Of a stretch of 64,000 bases of DNA, positions 50,403 to 62,018 are shown one piece after another. The DNA is from Nocardia sp. NBC_01329 (lineage in GTDB: Bacteria > Actinomycetota > Actinomycetes > Mycobacteriales > Mycobacteriaceae). Positions within the stretch are counted from its first letter, which is position 1, and each line of letters begins with the position of its first letter. The notes beneath the pieces were generated by a model, which worked only from the letters and a program-made list of their open reading frames with translations, had not been told where the DNA came from and made no database searches. The DNA lies in the NCBI RefSeq assembly GCF_035956715.1, contig NZ_CP108381.1, positions 1,364,001-1,428,000 of the forward strand, in the 5' to 3' direction. The translations under genes and the position numbers were made by a program.

Positions 50403-51377
50403 TCAGACCGGTTGGGCGCTCGTTTCCGTGACCTCGGCGGGAAGGGGCTCGCGGGTTCGCAGGGAAGCCCACAGCGCGGCGGTGGCCGCGGTGCACAGGG
50501 CCGCGCCGCCGACATGGATCGCGACCAGCGCCGGCGGGACATCGGTGAAGTACTGGACGACACCCACCAGCGACTGTGCGAGAACCAGCCCGATCAGGAC
50601 GAACAGGCGGTCGCGAACGGGTGTGGTGATACCGGTCGCGAAGAGGCCGAACGCGAGGCCGACGAGCAGGGCGAGGTAGCCGACCAGCAGCTGCGAATGC
50701 AGATGCACCAGCGTGACGATCTCCACCTCGAGCCGGGCCACCGGACGATCGATGCTCTTATCACCCGCATGGGGGCCGGCGCCGGTCACGAGCGTGCCCG
50801 CGACAAGCACCCCGGCCAGGGCGACCCCGCTCAGTGCGGTGAGCCAGCGCAGCGGTTCCGGTGCGCGCACGGTCTCGACACCGTCGTCGGGGGCGGCGAC
50901 CTTCGCGTACATCACCGCGGCCACCCACACCATCAGCATCGAGACCAGCAGATGCAAGGCGACCGTCCACCACAGCAGGCCGGACAGTACGGTGATCCCG
51001 CCCAGGACCGCCTGCAGTACGGTTCCCGCGGGCATCAGCCAGGCATACACCAGCACTTCGCGCCGGCGCCGGGCCCGGGTGACGGCGAGGACGATGAGGG
51101 CGGCGCACAGCGTCACCGCGAAGACCAGCATGCGGTTGCCGAACTCCACCGCCTGATGGATCACGGCCACTTCGGAGACCCCGACGGGGGTGAAACTTCC
51201 CGGGAAGCACTGTGGCCAGGTGGGGCAGCCCAGACCGGAGGCGGTGACCCGCACGACCGCCCCGGTCACGGCGATGCCGGCCTGGGAGGCGATGACGGCG
51301 AGCGCGATCAGCAGTTGGGTGCGCCGCGATGGCAGCGGCAGCCGGTCGACGAGTCGCAGGAATGCGCGATACAGCAC
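50403..51377 (-). CDS. ctaA: Haem A synthase
   Basis: The 324-residue membrane protein hydroxylates haem O to haem A. Features are about eight hydrophobic helices, the extracytoplasmic Cys pair in GLGCPTWPQCFPG, the haem-ligand His region VIHQAVEFGNRM, LHLLVSMLMVW and VHLHSQLLVGYLALL, and AIHVGGAALCTAAT near the end. GTG at 51377 lies six bases after TACCAT on the minus strand (51384-51389), suggesting a leaderless message. The order ctaA then ABC pair then mannosyltransferase matches Rv1456c-Rv1459c. Confidence 0.94.
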   Translation of the reverse strand: MLYRAFLRLVDRLPLPSRRTQLLIALAVIASQAGIAVTGAVVRVTASGLGCPTWPQCFPGSFTPVGVSEVAVIHQAVEFGNRMLVFAVTLCAALIVLAVTRARRRREVLVYAWLMPAGTVLQAVLGGITVLSGLLWWTVALHLLVSMLMVWVAAVMYAKVAAPDDGVETVRAPEPLRWLTALSGVALAGVLVAGTLVTGAGPHAGDKSIDRPVARLEVEIVTLVHLHSQLLVGYLALLVGLAFGLFATGITTPVRDRLFVLIGLVLAQSLVGVVQYFTDVPPALVAIHVGGAALCTAATAALWASLRTREPLPAEVTETSAQPV

Positions 51378-51442
51378 GTCACGATGGTAGCGGGCGGCCG
51401 GCGGCCGCCGACGAGCGGACTACTACAACTTGTCGTGGTCGG

Positions 51443-52234
51443 CTATTCGAAGCGGAACCAGCGGGCTGCCAGCAGGCCGGCGACGGTGCCCCAGACGATC
51501 AGCGCCCCGACACCCAGCCAGTCGACACCGCCGGCGAGCGCGAGTTCCAGCGCCACCGCGAGCGCGCCCGAGGGCACCAGCCGGACCAGCGTGTGCACCG
51601 CCGCGGGTAGTTCGTTGGAGGCGAAGACCACACTGGCGATACCGAGCATGACGAACCAGAGGATATTGGCCAGCGCCAGCACCACTTCGGCCTTGAGCGT
51701 GCCACCCAGCAGCAGCCCCATCGCCGCGAACGTAGCGGTGCCCAGCGCGATGAGGACCGCGCCCAGCAACAGGCCCAGCGGAGTCGGTCGCCAGCCCAGC
51801 GCCACCCCGATCGACCCGAGCAGGACCGCCTGCAGGATCACCACGAGCAGGACCGCGCCGCTCTTACCCGCGACGATCCCCCAGCGCGGCAGCGGTGTGG
51901 CGCCGAGTCGTTTCAGTGCGCCGTAACGCCGGTCGAAACCGATGGCGATGGCCTGTCCGGTGAACGCGGTCGACATCACCGCCACCATCATCACCGCCGG
52001 CACGATCTTGTCGATCTTGTCCGGACCCATATCGCCGAACGGGAGCAGCGCCAGCCCGATCAGGAGGGTGATCGGAATGAACATGGTGAGCAGCAGCTGC
52101 TCGCCGTTGCGCAGCAGCAACACCAGATCGAGCCGGGTCTGCGCCAGCAACATGGCCAGTCGCGGCGCCGGTCGCGGGCTCGGGGCGAAGGTGCCCGGTT
52201 CGAAGCGGTTGGTCGTCCGATCAGGCGTCGTCAC
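51443..52234 (-). CDS. ABC-2 type transporter permease
   Basis: The 263-residue membrane subunit has six hydrophobic helices after a charged N-terminus (LLRNGEQLLLTMFIPITLLI is the first). It fits the ABC-2 permease family, as in drug or polysaccharide exporters, and corresponds to Rv1457c. GTG at 52234 is preferred for an AGGAG site five bases upstream. It follows the ATPase gene by 120 bases, which contain a 25-base direct repeat. Confidence 0.88.
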   Translation of the reverse strand: MTTPDRTTNRFEPGTFAPSPRPAPRLAMLLAQTRLDLVLLLRNGEQLLLTMFIPITLLIGLALLPFGDMGPDKIDKIVPAVMMVAVMSTAFTGQAIAIGFDRRYGALKRLGATPLPRWGIVAGKSGAVLLVVILQAVLLGSIGVALGWRPTPLGLLLGAVLIALGTATFAAMGLLLGGTLKAEVVLALANILWFVMLGIASVVFASNELPAAVHTLVRLVPSGALAVALELALAGGVDWLGVGALIVWGTVAGLLAARWFRFE

Positions 52235-52247
52235 CGGCACTCCTAGT

Positions 52248-52321
52248 AGCTGACAGATGCGGTCCGCGCAGGATCGCATCACTCGGCCTGTTTCGAAGCT
52301 GTCGGATGCGGTCCGCGCAGG
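52248..52321. repeat. Two 25-bp direct repeats 49 bp apart
   Basis: Copies at 52248-52272 and 52297-52321 agree at 23 of 25 positions, with an exact 17-base core GATGCGGTCCGCGCAGG. They fill most of the gap between the ABC ATPase and permease genes. They may be a local duplication or paired binding sites. Confidence 0.75.
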
Positions 52322-52354
52322 CCGTAGCGACGGCGGAGGTGTCGCAGTATCGAA

Positions 52355-53287
52355 TCACGCGCGCAGATCCCGTCCGGTCAATTCCAGGAAGACGTCCTCG
52401 AGGCGGCGCTGATCGATCCGGATATCGGTGGCCAGCACGTTCACCCGAGCACACCACGCGGTCACCGTGGCCAGTACCTGCGGATTGATTTCGCCCTCCA
52501 CCAGATACGACCCTGGACTGGTCTCTTTGGGGGCGAATCCCTCCGGGAGTGCCATCCGCAACAGTTCGAGGTCGAGTTTCGGTGGGGCCGCGAAACGTAA
52601 CTGACCGGCCGCGCCGTGCGCGGTGACCTCGGCCGGAGTGCCGGAGGCGACGATCCGCCCGTGATCGACGATCACCAGATGATCGGCCAGCTCCTCGGCC
52701 TCGTCCATGAGATGGGTGGTGAGCAACACGCTCACACCGTCGCGCCGCAACGCATCGATCAACTCCCACACCATGATCCGCGCCTGCGCGTCCATACCGG
52801 CCGTGGGCTCGTCCAGGAAGACGATCTCCGGGCGACCCACCAGCGCGCAGGCCAGCGACAACCGCTGCTGCTGTCCGCCGGACAACCGGCGATACGGAGT
52901 CCGGCGATGGTCGGCCAGGCCCAGGACGCCGAGCAGCCAGTCGGGGTCCAGCGGTTTCGCCGAATAGGACGCGACCAGATCCAGCATTTCCCCGGCCCGC
53001 GCGCCGGGATAGGCACCGCCGCCCTGCAGCATCACCCCGATCCGGGGCCGCAACTGTTCGGAATCGGCGATCGGGTCGAGGCCGAGTACCCGCACCTGCC
53101 CCGAATCCGGGCGGACGAAGCCCTCGCACATCTCCACCGTGGTGGTCTTACCGGCGCCGTTCGGCCCGAGAAGGGCGAACACCTGCGCGGGCTCGATGGT
53201 GAAACCGATACCGTCCACCGCGATCGTCTCGCCGTAGCGTTTGGCGACGTGGTCCACCTGAACGGCGGGTACCAGGGAAGCGGTCAC
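52355..53287 (-). CDS. ABC transporter ATP-binding protein
   Basis: The 310-residue ATPase has Walker A LLGPNGAGKTTTVEM, signature RRLSGGQQQRLSLACAL, Walker B IVFLDEPTAGMD and the switch His in LLTTHLMDEAEELA. The C-terminal 90 residues form the extra domain typical of DrrA-like exporter ATPases. It pairs with the permease downstream (Rv1457c/Rv1458c-like). GTG at 53287 overlaps the stop of the mannosyltransferase gene (GTGA), so the three form an operon. The cargo is unknown. Confidence 0.93.
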   Translation of the reverse strand: MTASLVPAVQVDHVAKRYGETIAVDGIGFTIEPAQVFALLGPNGAGKTTTVEMCEGFVRPDSGQVRVLGLDPIADSEQLRPRIGVMLQGGGAYPGARAGEMLDLVASYSAKPLDPDWLLGVLGLADHRRTPYRRLSGGQQQRLSLACALVGRPEIVFLDEPTAGMDAQARIMVWELIDALRRDGVSVLLTTHLMDEAEELADHLVIVDHGRIVASGTPAEVTAHGAAGQLRFAAPPKLDLELLRMALPEGFAPKETSPGSYLVEGEINPQVLATVTAWCARVNVLATDIRIDQRRLEDVFLELTGRDLRA

Positions 53288-55023
53288 GAGGTCCCACCGT
53301 AGGCCCCGGCCGGCTGTGACGGGGCCGACACCCCCTGCTGCGTCCGCCAGGGCAGCGCATTCCGGGTGACCACGATGAACAGCAGCGACACGATCACGGT
53401 AGCCACGGCCGACCCCACGATCTGGAACACCTCGAGATCGGCACCACGGGGCATCAGGATCACGCTGACCACCGCGGAGATACCGATCGCCGGCGCCCGG
53501 AAGACCGGACGGGTGGCCCAGGCCGCCATCGGCACGATGGCCCAGAGTAGATACCAGGGCTGGACCACCGGGAACAGCAGCACGATCGCGCCCAGCGAAA
53601 CCCCCAGCGCGCCGACCGGATGCAGCCGTCCGGTCCAGGTGGCGACCAGCATGCGCACGGTGATGAAGCCCGCTACTACGGCGGCGATGGGCCGGGTGAT
53701 GCTCAGCAGCGCGGTGGTGTGATCGCCCAAGCCGAGCAGTACGCCGCCGAATCCGGTGACGATACCCAGCGCCGTGGGTAGCGACATCCAGCTGCGCACC
53801 GCACTGGCCGTGTTCAACGTATTGAGCCAGCCGAAGCCGAGCCCGCTCACGGTGCTGATCACCATCGTCACCATCACCGCGATCAGTCCGAGCAACCCGG
53901 CTGCGGCCAGGATCGGCCGCAGCCCCGGGCCCCACCGGCGGGCCAGGGCCATTCCGGCGAATCCCAGCGCGATGATCGAGGTGACCTTGACCGACGAAGA
54001 CAGGCTGATGACGACCGCCCCGCCGATCAGCAGGGCCCAGCCGCGGCCGTCCAGCGGTGGTGGTCCGCCGTTGCCGGGGACCCCGTGGATCGCGCGCAGC
54101 ACGAATTCGAGACCGGCCAGCATCAGACCCAGCATCAGCGCGTCGTTGTGCACGCCCCCGATGAGATGGAACAGCACCAGGGGATTGGCCACCCCCAGCC
54201 ACAGCGCGCTCACCGGGGCCACCCCGCAGCGCACGGACAGGCGCGGCAGCGCCCAGACGATGAGCGCCACCCCCACCAGCGCCAGCAGCCGGTGTACCCA
54301 GACTCCGGCGAGGATGTTCTCCCCGGTGAGCTCGGCGATCCCGTGGCCTATCCACAGGAACAACGGCCCGTACGGTGCCGGCGTCTCGCGCCAGATATTG
54401 GGGACGTTGTTGGTGAGGACATTGTCGATGCCCAGGCCCGCGACGGGACCTTCCTGATAGGGGTCGATGCCGCGGGCGGCGATCTCGCTCTGCGCGAGAT
54501 AGGAGTAGACATCGTTGCTGAACATCGGCGGTGCCACGCACAGCGGAATGATCCAGAGCAGCAACGTGCGATCGAACTGGCGCCGGGTGAGCCGGTGCAA
54601 TGGCGACCCGCCGAATCCGCCGACGGCGAACCGCCCCAGCAGCAGCCACGCCAGCACGACGGTCACCGTGCCGACCATGCACATGGCCAGCGACCCGGTA
54701 TGCGCCCGCGCGAAGATGCCGAGGACCCGCATTCCCGAGGTCGGGTTCTGGTGGACCGGTTGAGCGCCGATACCGAGGGCGCTGATCGCCATGAGTACGG
54801 TGCCGGTGGCGCCCATCAACCGGATCCGGTCCAGCTGTGCCCGCTCCCGGCGATCGAGGCCCGGGACCTCGGTTTCGTCGCTGTGCAGAATCGCGATGGT
54901 GTGGTCCGGGGGCGGTACATCCAGCCCGAGTGCGCGCCGCACCAGTTTCAGCGCGCGCTGCCCGTTCGGCGCGCGTTGCCCGCGCGACGCTACTGCGCCC
55001 GGGGCGCCTGCCTGTCCTGCCAC
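53284..55023 (-). CDS. mptB: Polyprenol-phosphate-mannose-dependent alpha-1,6-mannosyltransferase (MptB family)
   Basis: The roughly 579-residue membrane protein corresponds to Rv1459c, an alpha-1,6-mannosyltransferase that begins the mannan core of lipomannan. It has about 12-14 hydrophobic helices and the GT-C loop residues in MFSNDVYSYLAQSEIAARGI (acidic Asp) followed by DPYQEGPV and NIWRETPAPYGPLFLW. GTG at 55023 is chosen because TAGTCT on the minus strand (55032-55037) lies eight bases before it; the GTG at 55029 would fall before the expected transcription start. Gene order supports the call. The exact glycan step is inferred from homology. Confidence 0.85.
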   Translation of the reverse strand: MAGQAGAPGAVASRGQRAPNGQRALKLVRRALGLDVPPPDHTIAILHSDETEVPGLDRRERAQLDRIRLMGATGTVLMAISALGIGAQPVHQNPTSGMRVLGIFARAHTGSLAMCMVGTVTVVLAWLLLGRFAVGGFGGSPLHRLTRRQFDRTLLLWIIPLCVAPPMFSNDVYSYLAQSEIAARGIDPYQEGPVAGLGIDNVLTNNVPNIWRETPAPYGPLFLWIGHGIAELTGENILAGVWVHRLLALVGVALIVWALPRLSVRCGVAPVSALWLGVANPLVLFHLIGGVHNDALMLGLMLAGLEFVLRAIHGVPGNGGPPPLDGRGWALLIGGAVVISLSSSVKVTSIIALGFAGMALARRWGPGLRPILAAAGLLGLIAVMVTMVISTVSGLGFGWLNTLNTASAVRSWMSLPTALGIVTGFGGVLLGLGDHTTALLSITRPIAAVVAGFITVRMLVATWTGRLHPVGALGVSLGAIVLLFPVVQPWYLLWAIVPMAAWATRPVFRAPAIGISAVVSVILMPRGADLEVFQIVGSAVATVIVSLLFIVVTRNALPWRTQQGVSAPSQPAGAYGGTS

Positions 55024-55486
55024 GGTCACCGAGACTAGTTCGCCGGAGGCGCTGTTCGCCCCCGGCCCGGAGCATCTTGTCGGGGAGGCCGGCGGAATCA
55101 CCGCACGTTCGCCCGGCCGTGCTCGCCGGATACGGGGTCGGACACCTTTCAGCTACCGTGACGGTCGGTGGGCGATCCGATGCCGGACGCCCCGGGGTTC
55201 CGTGAACGTCCCCTCGGGTTCGCGGGTGAGTATGCGATGGCCTTGCCGACGCCGACGGGTAGATCGTGGCAGTGCGTCCGGGCAGCAAATCAACCGGCGC
55301 CGAACCGGGAAGCGCGGTGAATCCCCGGTGCAGTGAAGCACATCACTCCATTGATCCGGTGGGAGCGTCACGAGCGGGTGTTTCTCGCCCGAGCAGGCGA
55401 TTTCGCGAATTTCGGCCCGATGCGGCGCCCTGGGGCGACCCTCCTGTTCAGGGCACCCTTATTAGATTTCGGGAACGAATTCCGCC
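55024..55486. other. Intergenic region between mptB and sufR
   Basis: These 463 bases separate divergent genes. No convincing gene is seen, as open frames here lack family features or ribosome sites. The right end carries the SUF promoter. A short B12-box-like string near 55307 does not hold up as a riboswitch. Confidence 0.45.
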
Positions 55487-55501
55487 ACACTGATGTTGTG
55501 A
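55487..55501 (+). promoter_or_regulatory. SufR operator overlapping the sufR start codon
   Basis: ACACTGATGTTGTGA matches the ACACT-N5-TGTGA palindrome that I recall as the reported binding site of M. tuberculosis SufR. It covers the GTG start at 55498 and overlaps a CACACT -10-like box at 55486-55491, six bases before that codon. Bound SufR would block transcription start directly, giving iron-sulfur feedback on the whole operon. Confidence 0.75.
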
Positions 55502-56361
55502 AAACTATGGGTTTGCCGAATGCGGACGAAAGGGCTGGTCACCGCGCCGGTACCGGGTCCGTCGGCGTGCCCGCGTCCGGTGGTGAGGGACATACCCGCG
55601 CCGCTATCGTCCGGTTGCTGCTGGAGGAAGGGCCGATCACCGCCACCGCGATAGGTAGTGCCCTGGGCCTTGCTCCGGCGGGAGTGCGCAGGCACCTGGA
55701 CGCGCTCATCGAATCGGGCCAGGCCCGCGCCGGGCGTTCGGCACCCTGGCAGCAGAAGGGTCGCGGCCGCCCGGCCAAGCAATATCAGCTCACCGCCGCC
55801 GGGCGTGGCATGCTCGGCCACGCCTACGACGATCTGGCCGGTGCGGCCATCCGCCAGCTGCGCGAGATCGGAGGCGGGGAGGCCGTCACCGCGTTCGCTC
55901 GTAAACGCGCGCGCACCCTCGTCGACGGGATCGAACCGCTGCCCGCGCATCTCCCGGAATCCGCCGCGAACAGCTCCGGCGCCCAGGGCGCTACGGTGCA
56001 GTCCGGCACCGTAGAGAAGGCCGCGGAGATCGCCACCGCGCTGTCGGACGCGGGCTTCGCCGCCAGTACCCGCCGGGTAGGCGCGGGCGTGCAGATCTGC
56101 CAGCACCACTGCCCGGTCGCCCACGTCGCCGAAGAGTTCCCGGAGTTGTGCGAGGCCGAACTCGAGGCTTTCCGGGAGGTTCTGGGCACGCACGTCCAGC
56201 GGCTGGCCACCATCGCCAACGGTGATTGCGCCTGCACCACCCATGTGCCGCTGACGGTGCTGCCGACCGCAGTCGCCGACCGACCGAACAACACTTCATC
56301 CTCAACCGTTGCACAGCCCGCAACGGACGCACCGAACGACTCCGGAAGGAGCGCCGAATGA
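55498..56361 (+). CDS. sufR: SufR iron-sulfur-responsive repressor
   Basis: The roughly 287-residue regulator controls the SUF operon. An N-terminal winged helix lies at about 30-95 ([40 protein letters not shown]). The C-terminal sensor part holds Cys residues for an Fe-S cluster ([20 protein letters not shown], then CEAELEAF and [10 protein letters not shown]). The GTG start at 55498 is taken from the promoter geometry; a GTG at 55495 and an ATG at 55507 are alternatives. The end overlaps sufB by four bases. Confidence 0.92.
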   Translation: MKTMGLPNADERAGHRAGTGSVGVPASGGEGHTRAAIVRLLLEEGPITATAIGSALGLAPAGVRRHLDALIESGQARAGRSAPWQQKGRGRPAKQYQLTAAGRGMLGHAYDDLAGAAIRQLREIGGGEAVTAFARKRARTLVDGIEPLPAHLPESAANSSGAQGATVQSGTVEKAAEIATALSDAGFAASTRRVGAGVQICQHHCPVAHVAEEFPELCEAELEAFREVLGTHVQRLATIANGDCACTTHVPLTVLPTAVADRPNNTSSSTVAQPATDAPNDSGRSAE

Positions 56362-57794
56362 CGACCACCACCGACCAGGTGCCACCGCTCACCCAGGAGG
56401 AGGCCATCGCCTCACTGGGCAATTACGGGTACGGCTGGGCCGATTCGGACGCGGCGGGAGCCAGCGCGCAGCGTGGTCTGTCCGAGGAGGTCGTTCGCGA
56501 TATCTCGGCCAAGAAGGACGAGCCGGCCTGGATGCTGGAGAACCGGCTCAAGGCGCTGCGCATCTTCGACCGGAAGCCCATGCCGAACTGGGGTTCCAAC
56601 CTCGACGGTATCGACTTCGACAACATCAAGTACTTCGTGCGCTCGACCGAGAAGCAGGCCGAGAGCTGGGAGGACCTGCCCGAGGACATCCGCAACACCT
56701 ACGACAAGCTGGGTATCCCGGAGGCGGAGAAGCAGCGGCTGGTCTCGGGTGTCGCCGCTCAGTACGAGAGCGAAGTCGTCTACCACCAGATCCGCGAGGA
56801 CCTGGAGCAGCAGGGCGTCATCTTCCTCGACACCGATACCGCGCTGAAGGAGCACCCGGAGATCTTCCGCGAGTACTTCGGCTCGGTCATCCCGGCCGGG
56901 GACAACAAGTTCTCCGCGCTGAACACCTCGGTGTGGTCGGGTGGCTCGTTCATCTATGTGCCGCCGGGCGTGCACGTGGACATTCCGCTGCAGGCCTACT
57001 TCCGGATCAACACCGAGAACATGGGCCAGTTCGAGCGCACTCTGATCATCGTCGACGAGGATGCCTACGTGCACTACGTCGAGGGCTGCACCGCGCCGAT
57101 CTACAAATCCGATTCGCTGCACTCGGCGGTCGTCGAGATCATCGTGAAGAAGGGCGGCCGCTGCCGCTACACGACCATCCAGAACTGGTCGAACAACGTC
57201 TACAACCTGGTCACCAAGCGGGCCAAGGCCGAGGCGGGCGCGACCATGGAATGGATCGACGGCAATATCGGCTCCAAGGTCACCATGAAGTACCCGGCCG
57301 TCTGGATGACCGGTGAGCACGCCAAGGGCGAGGTGCTCTCGGTCGCCTTCGCCGGTGAGGGGCAGCACCAGGACACCGGCGCCAAGATGTTGCACCTGGC
57401 CCCGCACACCTCCTCGACCATCGTGTCCAAATCGGTGGCCCGCGGCGGTGGCCGCGCCTCCTACCGCGGTCTGGTACAGGTCAACAAGGGCGCGCACGGA
57501 TCCAAGTCGACGGTGAAATGCGATGCGCTGCTGGTCGACACGATCAGCCGCTCCGACACCTACCCCTACGTCGATATCCGCGAGGACGACGTGACCATGG
57601 GGCACGAGGCGACGGTGTCGAAGGTGTCCGAGGAGCAGCTGTTCTACCTCATGAGCCGCGGGATGACCGAGGACGAGGCAATGGCCATGGTGGTGCGCGG
57701 CTTCGTCGAGCCCATCGCCAAGGAGCTCCCGATGGAGTACGCCCTGGAACTCAACCGGCTGATCGAACTGCAGATGGAAGGGGCCGTCGGCTGA
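56358..57794 (+). CDS. sufB: Fe-S cluster assembly scaffold SufB
   Basis: The 478-residue protein is the main scaffold of the SufBC2D complex that builds iron-sulfur clusters. It shows [20 protein letters not shown], the beta-helix core with [13 protein letters not shown] containing the conserved Cys, and the SufC contact end [20 protein letters not shown]. Unlike M. tuberculosis SufB, I see no intein inserted. The start ATG overlaps the sufR stop and the end overlaps sufD. Confidence 0.96.
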   Translation: MTTTTDQVPPLTQEEAIASLGNYGYGWADSDAAGASAQRGLSEEVVRDISAKKDEPAWMLENRLKALRIFDRKPMPNWGSNLDGIDFDNIKYFVRSTEKQAESWEDLPEDIRNTYDKLGIPEAEKQRLVSGVAAQYESEVVYHQIREDLEQQGVIFLDTDTALKEHPEIFREYFGSVIPAGDNKFSALNTSVWSGGSFIYVPPGVHVDIPLQAYFRINTENMGQFERTLIIVDEDAYVHYVEGCTAPIYKSDSLHSAVVEIIVKKGGRCRYTTIQNWSNNVYNLVTKRAKAEAGATMEWIDGNIGSKVTMKYPAVWMTGEHAKGEVLSVAFAGEGQHQDTGAKMLHLAPHTSSTIVSKSVARGGGRASYRGLVQVNKGAHGSKSTVKCDALLVDTISRSDTYPYVDIREDDVTMGHEATVSKVSEEQLFYLMSRGMTEDEAMAMVVRGFVEPIAKELPMEYALELNRLIELQMEGAVG

Positions 57795-59008
57795 TGAGCG
57801 AGCTTGTGAGCGATCCGATCAACACAACCAGTGGGCCTTCGAATCTTTCCGAGGCCGCCGAGGCTCGCCGGCCGGCGATCAACAAGGGGGAGGTGTTCAC
57901 CTCCTTCGATGTGAATGCCTTCGAGATCCCCTCCGGTAAGGACGAGGCGTGGCGGTTCACTCCGCTGCGCCGGCTGCGCGGCCTGCACAACGGCACCGCT
58001 ACCGCCGATGGGCAAGCCGGCGTCGAGATCGGGCAGGTCACCGGTGTCACCGTGGAGACCGTGGGTCGCGACGATTCCCGCCTGGGGCAGGGCGGTACCC
58101 CGTCCGACCGGGTCGCCGCCCAGGCGTACTCCGGCTTCGCACAGGCGACGGTCATCTCGGTGGGTACGGAGATCGAGGTCGCCGAACCCGTCGTCGTGCG
58201 GATCACCGGACCGGGTGAAGGGAAGACCGCCTACGGTCACCTGCAGGTGCGGTTGGCCGAATTCGCCGTCGCCACCGTAGTGATCGACCAGCGCGGTAGT
58301 GGAACCTACGCCGAGAACATCGAATTCGTGCTCGGCGACAGCGCCAAGCTGACCGTGGTGGCGGTGCAGGACTGGGCCGACGATGTCGTGCACGCCACCG
58401 CACACCACGCCCTGGTGGGTCGCGACGCGGTACTGCGGCATATCGCGGTCACCCTCGGTGGCGAACTGGTCCGGCTCACCGGCAATGTCCGCTACGCGGG
58501 CCCGGGCGGTGACGCCGAACTGCTCGGCCTGTACTTCGCCGACGCCGGCCAGCATTTCGAACAGCGTCTGCTGATCGATCACGCGGTGCCGCACTGCAAA
58601 TCGAACGTGCTGTACAAGGGCGCGCTCCAGGGTGATCCCGATTCGCCCAAGGGCGACGCTCGCACGGTCTGGGTCGGGGATGTGCTGATCCGGGCCGCCG
58701 CCGAGGGAACCGACACGTTCGAGATCAACCGCAACCTGGTCCTCACCGACGGTGCCCGCGCCGATTCGGTGCCGAACCTCGAGATCGAGACCGGTGAGAT
58801 CGTCGGCGCGGGCCACGCGTCGGCGACCGGCCGGTTCGACGACGAGCAGCTGTTCTATCTGCGTGCCCGCGGTATTCCGGAAGACGCCGCCCGCCGCCTG
58901 GTGGTGCGTGGTTTCTTCCACGAGATCATCCACAAGATCGGGGTCGGCGAGGTCGCCGAGCGGCTCGAGGCGGCCATCGAGGCCGAACTCGCCGCGGTCG
59001 GCGTCTGA
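57794..59008 (+). CDS. sufD: Fe-S cluster assembly protein SufD
   Basis: The 404-residue partner of SufB has the parallel beta-helix with LTVVAVQDWADDVVHATAHH, AELLGLYFADAGQHFEQRLL, and the terminal DEQLFYLRARGIPEDAARRL and VRGFFHEIIHKI that contact SufC. The His in the DHAVPHCKSNVLYKG segment is the expected cluster-site residue. ATG 57794 shares its A with the sufB stop (TGATG), showing tight coupling. Confidence 0.95.
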   Translation: MSELVSDPINTTSGPSNLSEAAEARRPAINKGEVFTSFDVNAFEIPSGKDEAWRFTPLRRLRGLHNGTATADGQAGVEIGQVTGVTVETVGRDDSRLGQGGTPSDRVAAQAYSGFAQATVISVGTEIEVAEPVVVRITGPGEGKTAYGHLQVRLAEFAVATVVIDQRGSGTYAENIEFVLGDSAKLTVVAVQDWADDVVHATAHHALVGRDAVLRHIAVTLGGELVRLTGNVRYAGPGGDAELLGLYFADAGQHFEQRLLIDHAVPHCKSNVLYKGALQGDPDSPKGDARTVWVGDVLIRAAAEGTDTFEINRNLVLTDGARADSVPNLEIETGEIVGAGHASATGRFDDEQLFYLRARGIPEDAARRLVVRGFFHEIIHKIGVGEVAERLEAAIEAELAAVGV

Positions 59009-59046
59009 CCACCCAGCCCACAGCCACCGAAGGAATTCGACACCTT

Positions 59047-61072
<2,026 letters not shown>

Positions 61073-61075
61073 AAC

Positions 61076-61573
61076 ATGCGTATGGAGCAGATGTACCAGG
61101 AAGTGATCCTGGATCATTACAAGCATCCGCACAATCGCGGACTGCGGGAGCCGTTCGGTGCCGAAGTGCATCACGTGAACCCCACCTGCGGCGACGAGGT
61201 GACGCTGCGGGTACGGCTCGGTGCCGACGGTGCTGTCGAGGACGTGTCCTACGACGGCCAGGGGTGCTCGATCAGCCAGGCTTCGGTCTCGGTGCTCACC
61301 GATCAGGTGATCGGGCTGCCGGTTGTCGAGGCGCTGGGGGTCGTCGACTCGTTCAATGAGATGATCGGCAGCCGGGGGACTGTCGAAGGCGACGAGGACG
61401 TCATCGGCGACGGAATAGCCTTCGTCGGCGTCTCGAAATATCCGGCCCGGGTGAAATGCGCGCTGCTGGGCTGGATGGCGTTCAAGGACGCTGTGTTGCG
61501 AGTCGACGGCGCGGCCGATTCCGCCGCGGCCGCATCAGATACCGACCCATCACGGAACGGGGAAACAGCATGA
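61076..61573 (+). CDS. sufU: SufU sulfur-transfer protein
   Basis: The 165-residue zinc protein accepts sulfur from SufS. It starts MRMEQMYQEVILDHYKHPHN and has three Cys in the expected places: NPTCGDEV, GQGCSISQAS and RVKCALLGW, plus the Asp of the first motif. The last 20 residues are an Ala/Asp-rich tail. ATG lies 3 bases after sufS and the end overlaps the next start by four bases. Confidence 0.95.
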   Translation: MRMEQMYQEVILDHYKHPHNRGLREPFGAEVHHVNPTCGDEVTLRVRLGADGAVEDVSYDGQGCSISQASVSVLTDQVIGLPVVEALGVVDSFNEMIGSRGTVEGDEDVIGDGIAFVGVSKYPARVKCALLGWMAFKDAVLRVDGAADSAAAASDTDPSRNGETA

Positions 61574-61959
61574 CCGACACTCCTGCCACCGAGGCGACCG
61601 CGCCGGAGAGCGCGGCCGCTCCCGAAGTCGAACTGTCGGCCGAGGATCTGGCGCAGCTCGCCGATCTCGAAGAGGCGATGCGCGATGTGGTCGATCCCGA
61701 ACTGGGCATCAATGTCGTGGATCTGGGACTGGTCTACGGGTTGCGGGTCGAGGAGACCACCGCGGTCCTGGATATGACGCTGACCTCGGCAGCCTGCCCA
61801 CTCACCGATGTGATCGAGGATCAGTCCCGCAACGCCCTGGTGCGCAGTGGCCTGGTCGACGATCTGAAGATCAATTGGGTCTGGATACCGCCGTGGGGTC
61901 CGGACAAGATCACCGAGGACGGCCGCGAACAGTTGCGGGCGCTCGGCTTCACGGTCTGA
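61570..61959 (+). CDS. DUF59/MIP18-family Fe-S maturation protein (SufT-like)
   Basis: The 129-residue protein corresponds to Rv1466, the last gene of the mycobacterial SUF operon. A short Ala/Glu-rich start is followed by the DUF59 core: VVDPELGINVVDLGLVYGL, then MTLTSAACPLTDVIEDQ with the conserved Cys, and VWIPPWGPDKITEDG. Family members help deliver Fe-S clusters to target proteins. It overlaps sufU (ATGA) and is followed by a terminator. Confidence 0.93.
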   Translation: MTDTPATEATAPESAAAPEVELSAEDLAQLADLEEAMRDVVDPELGINVVDLGLVYGLRVEETTAVLDMTLTSAACPLTDVIEDQSRNALVRSGLVDDLKINWVWIPPWGPDKITEDGREQLRALGFTV

Positions 61960-61987
61960 GACCGGCCCCTCACCCACACGGATAATT

Positions 61988-62018
61988 CGCGACGGCGACC
62001 GTACCGGTCGCCGTCGCG
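61988..62018 (+). terminator. Terminator of the SUF operon
   Basis: CGCGACGGCGACCG (61988-62001), loop TAC, CGGTCGCCGTCGCG (62005-62018) is a perfect 14-bp stem followed by TTCT. It begins 28 bases after the last SUF stop codon. Confidence 0.88.

Noticed and set aside
52355..55288. A single 977-codon frame that could look like a fusion of an unknown protein with an ABC ATPase
   Set aside because: The upstream 660 codons are an off-frame shadow of the mannosyltransferase gene. The ATPase has its own GTG start at 53287 in a GTGA overlap.
55307..55328. GGGAAGCGCGGTGAATCCCC resembles part of a cobalamin riboswitch B12 box
   Set aside because: The spacing is one base off the usual pattern, the downstream conserved parts are missing, and the next gene is the SUF regulator rather than a B12-related gene.
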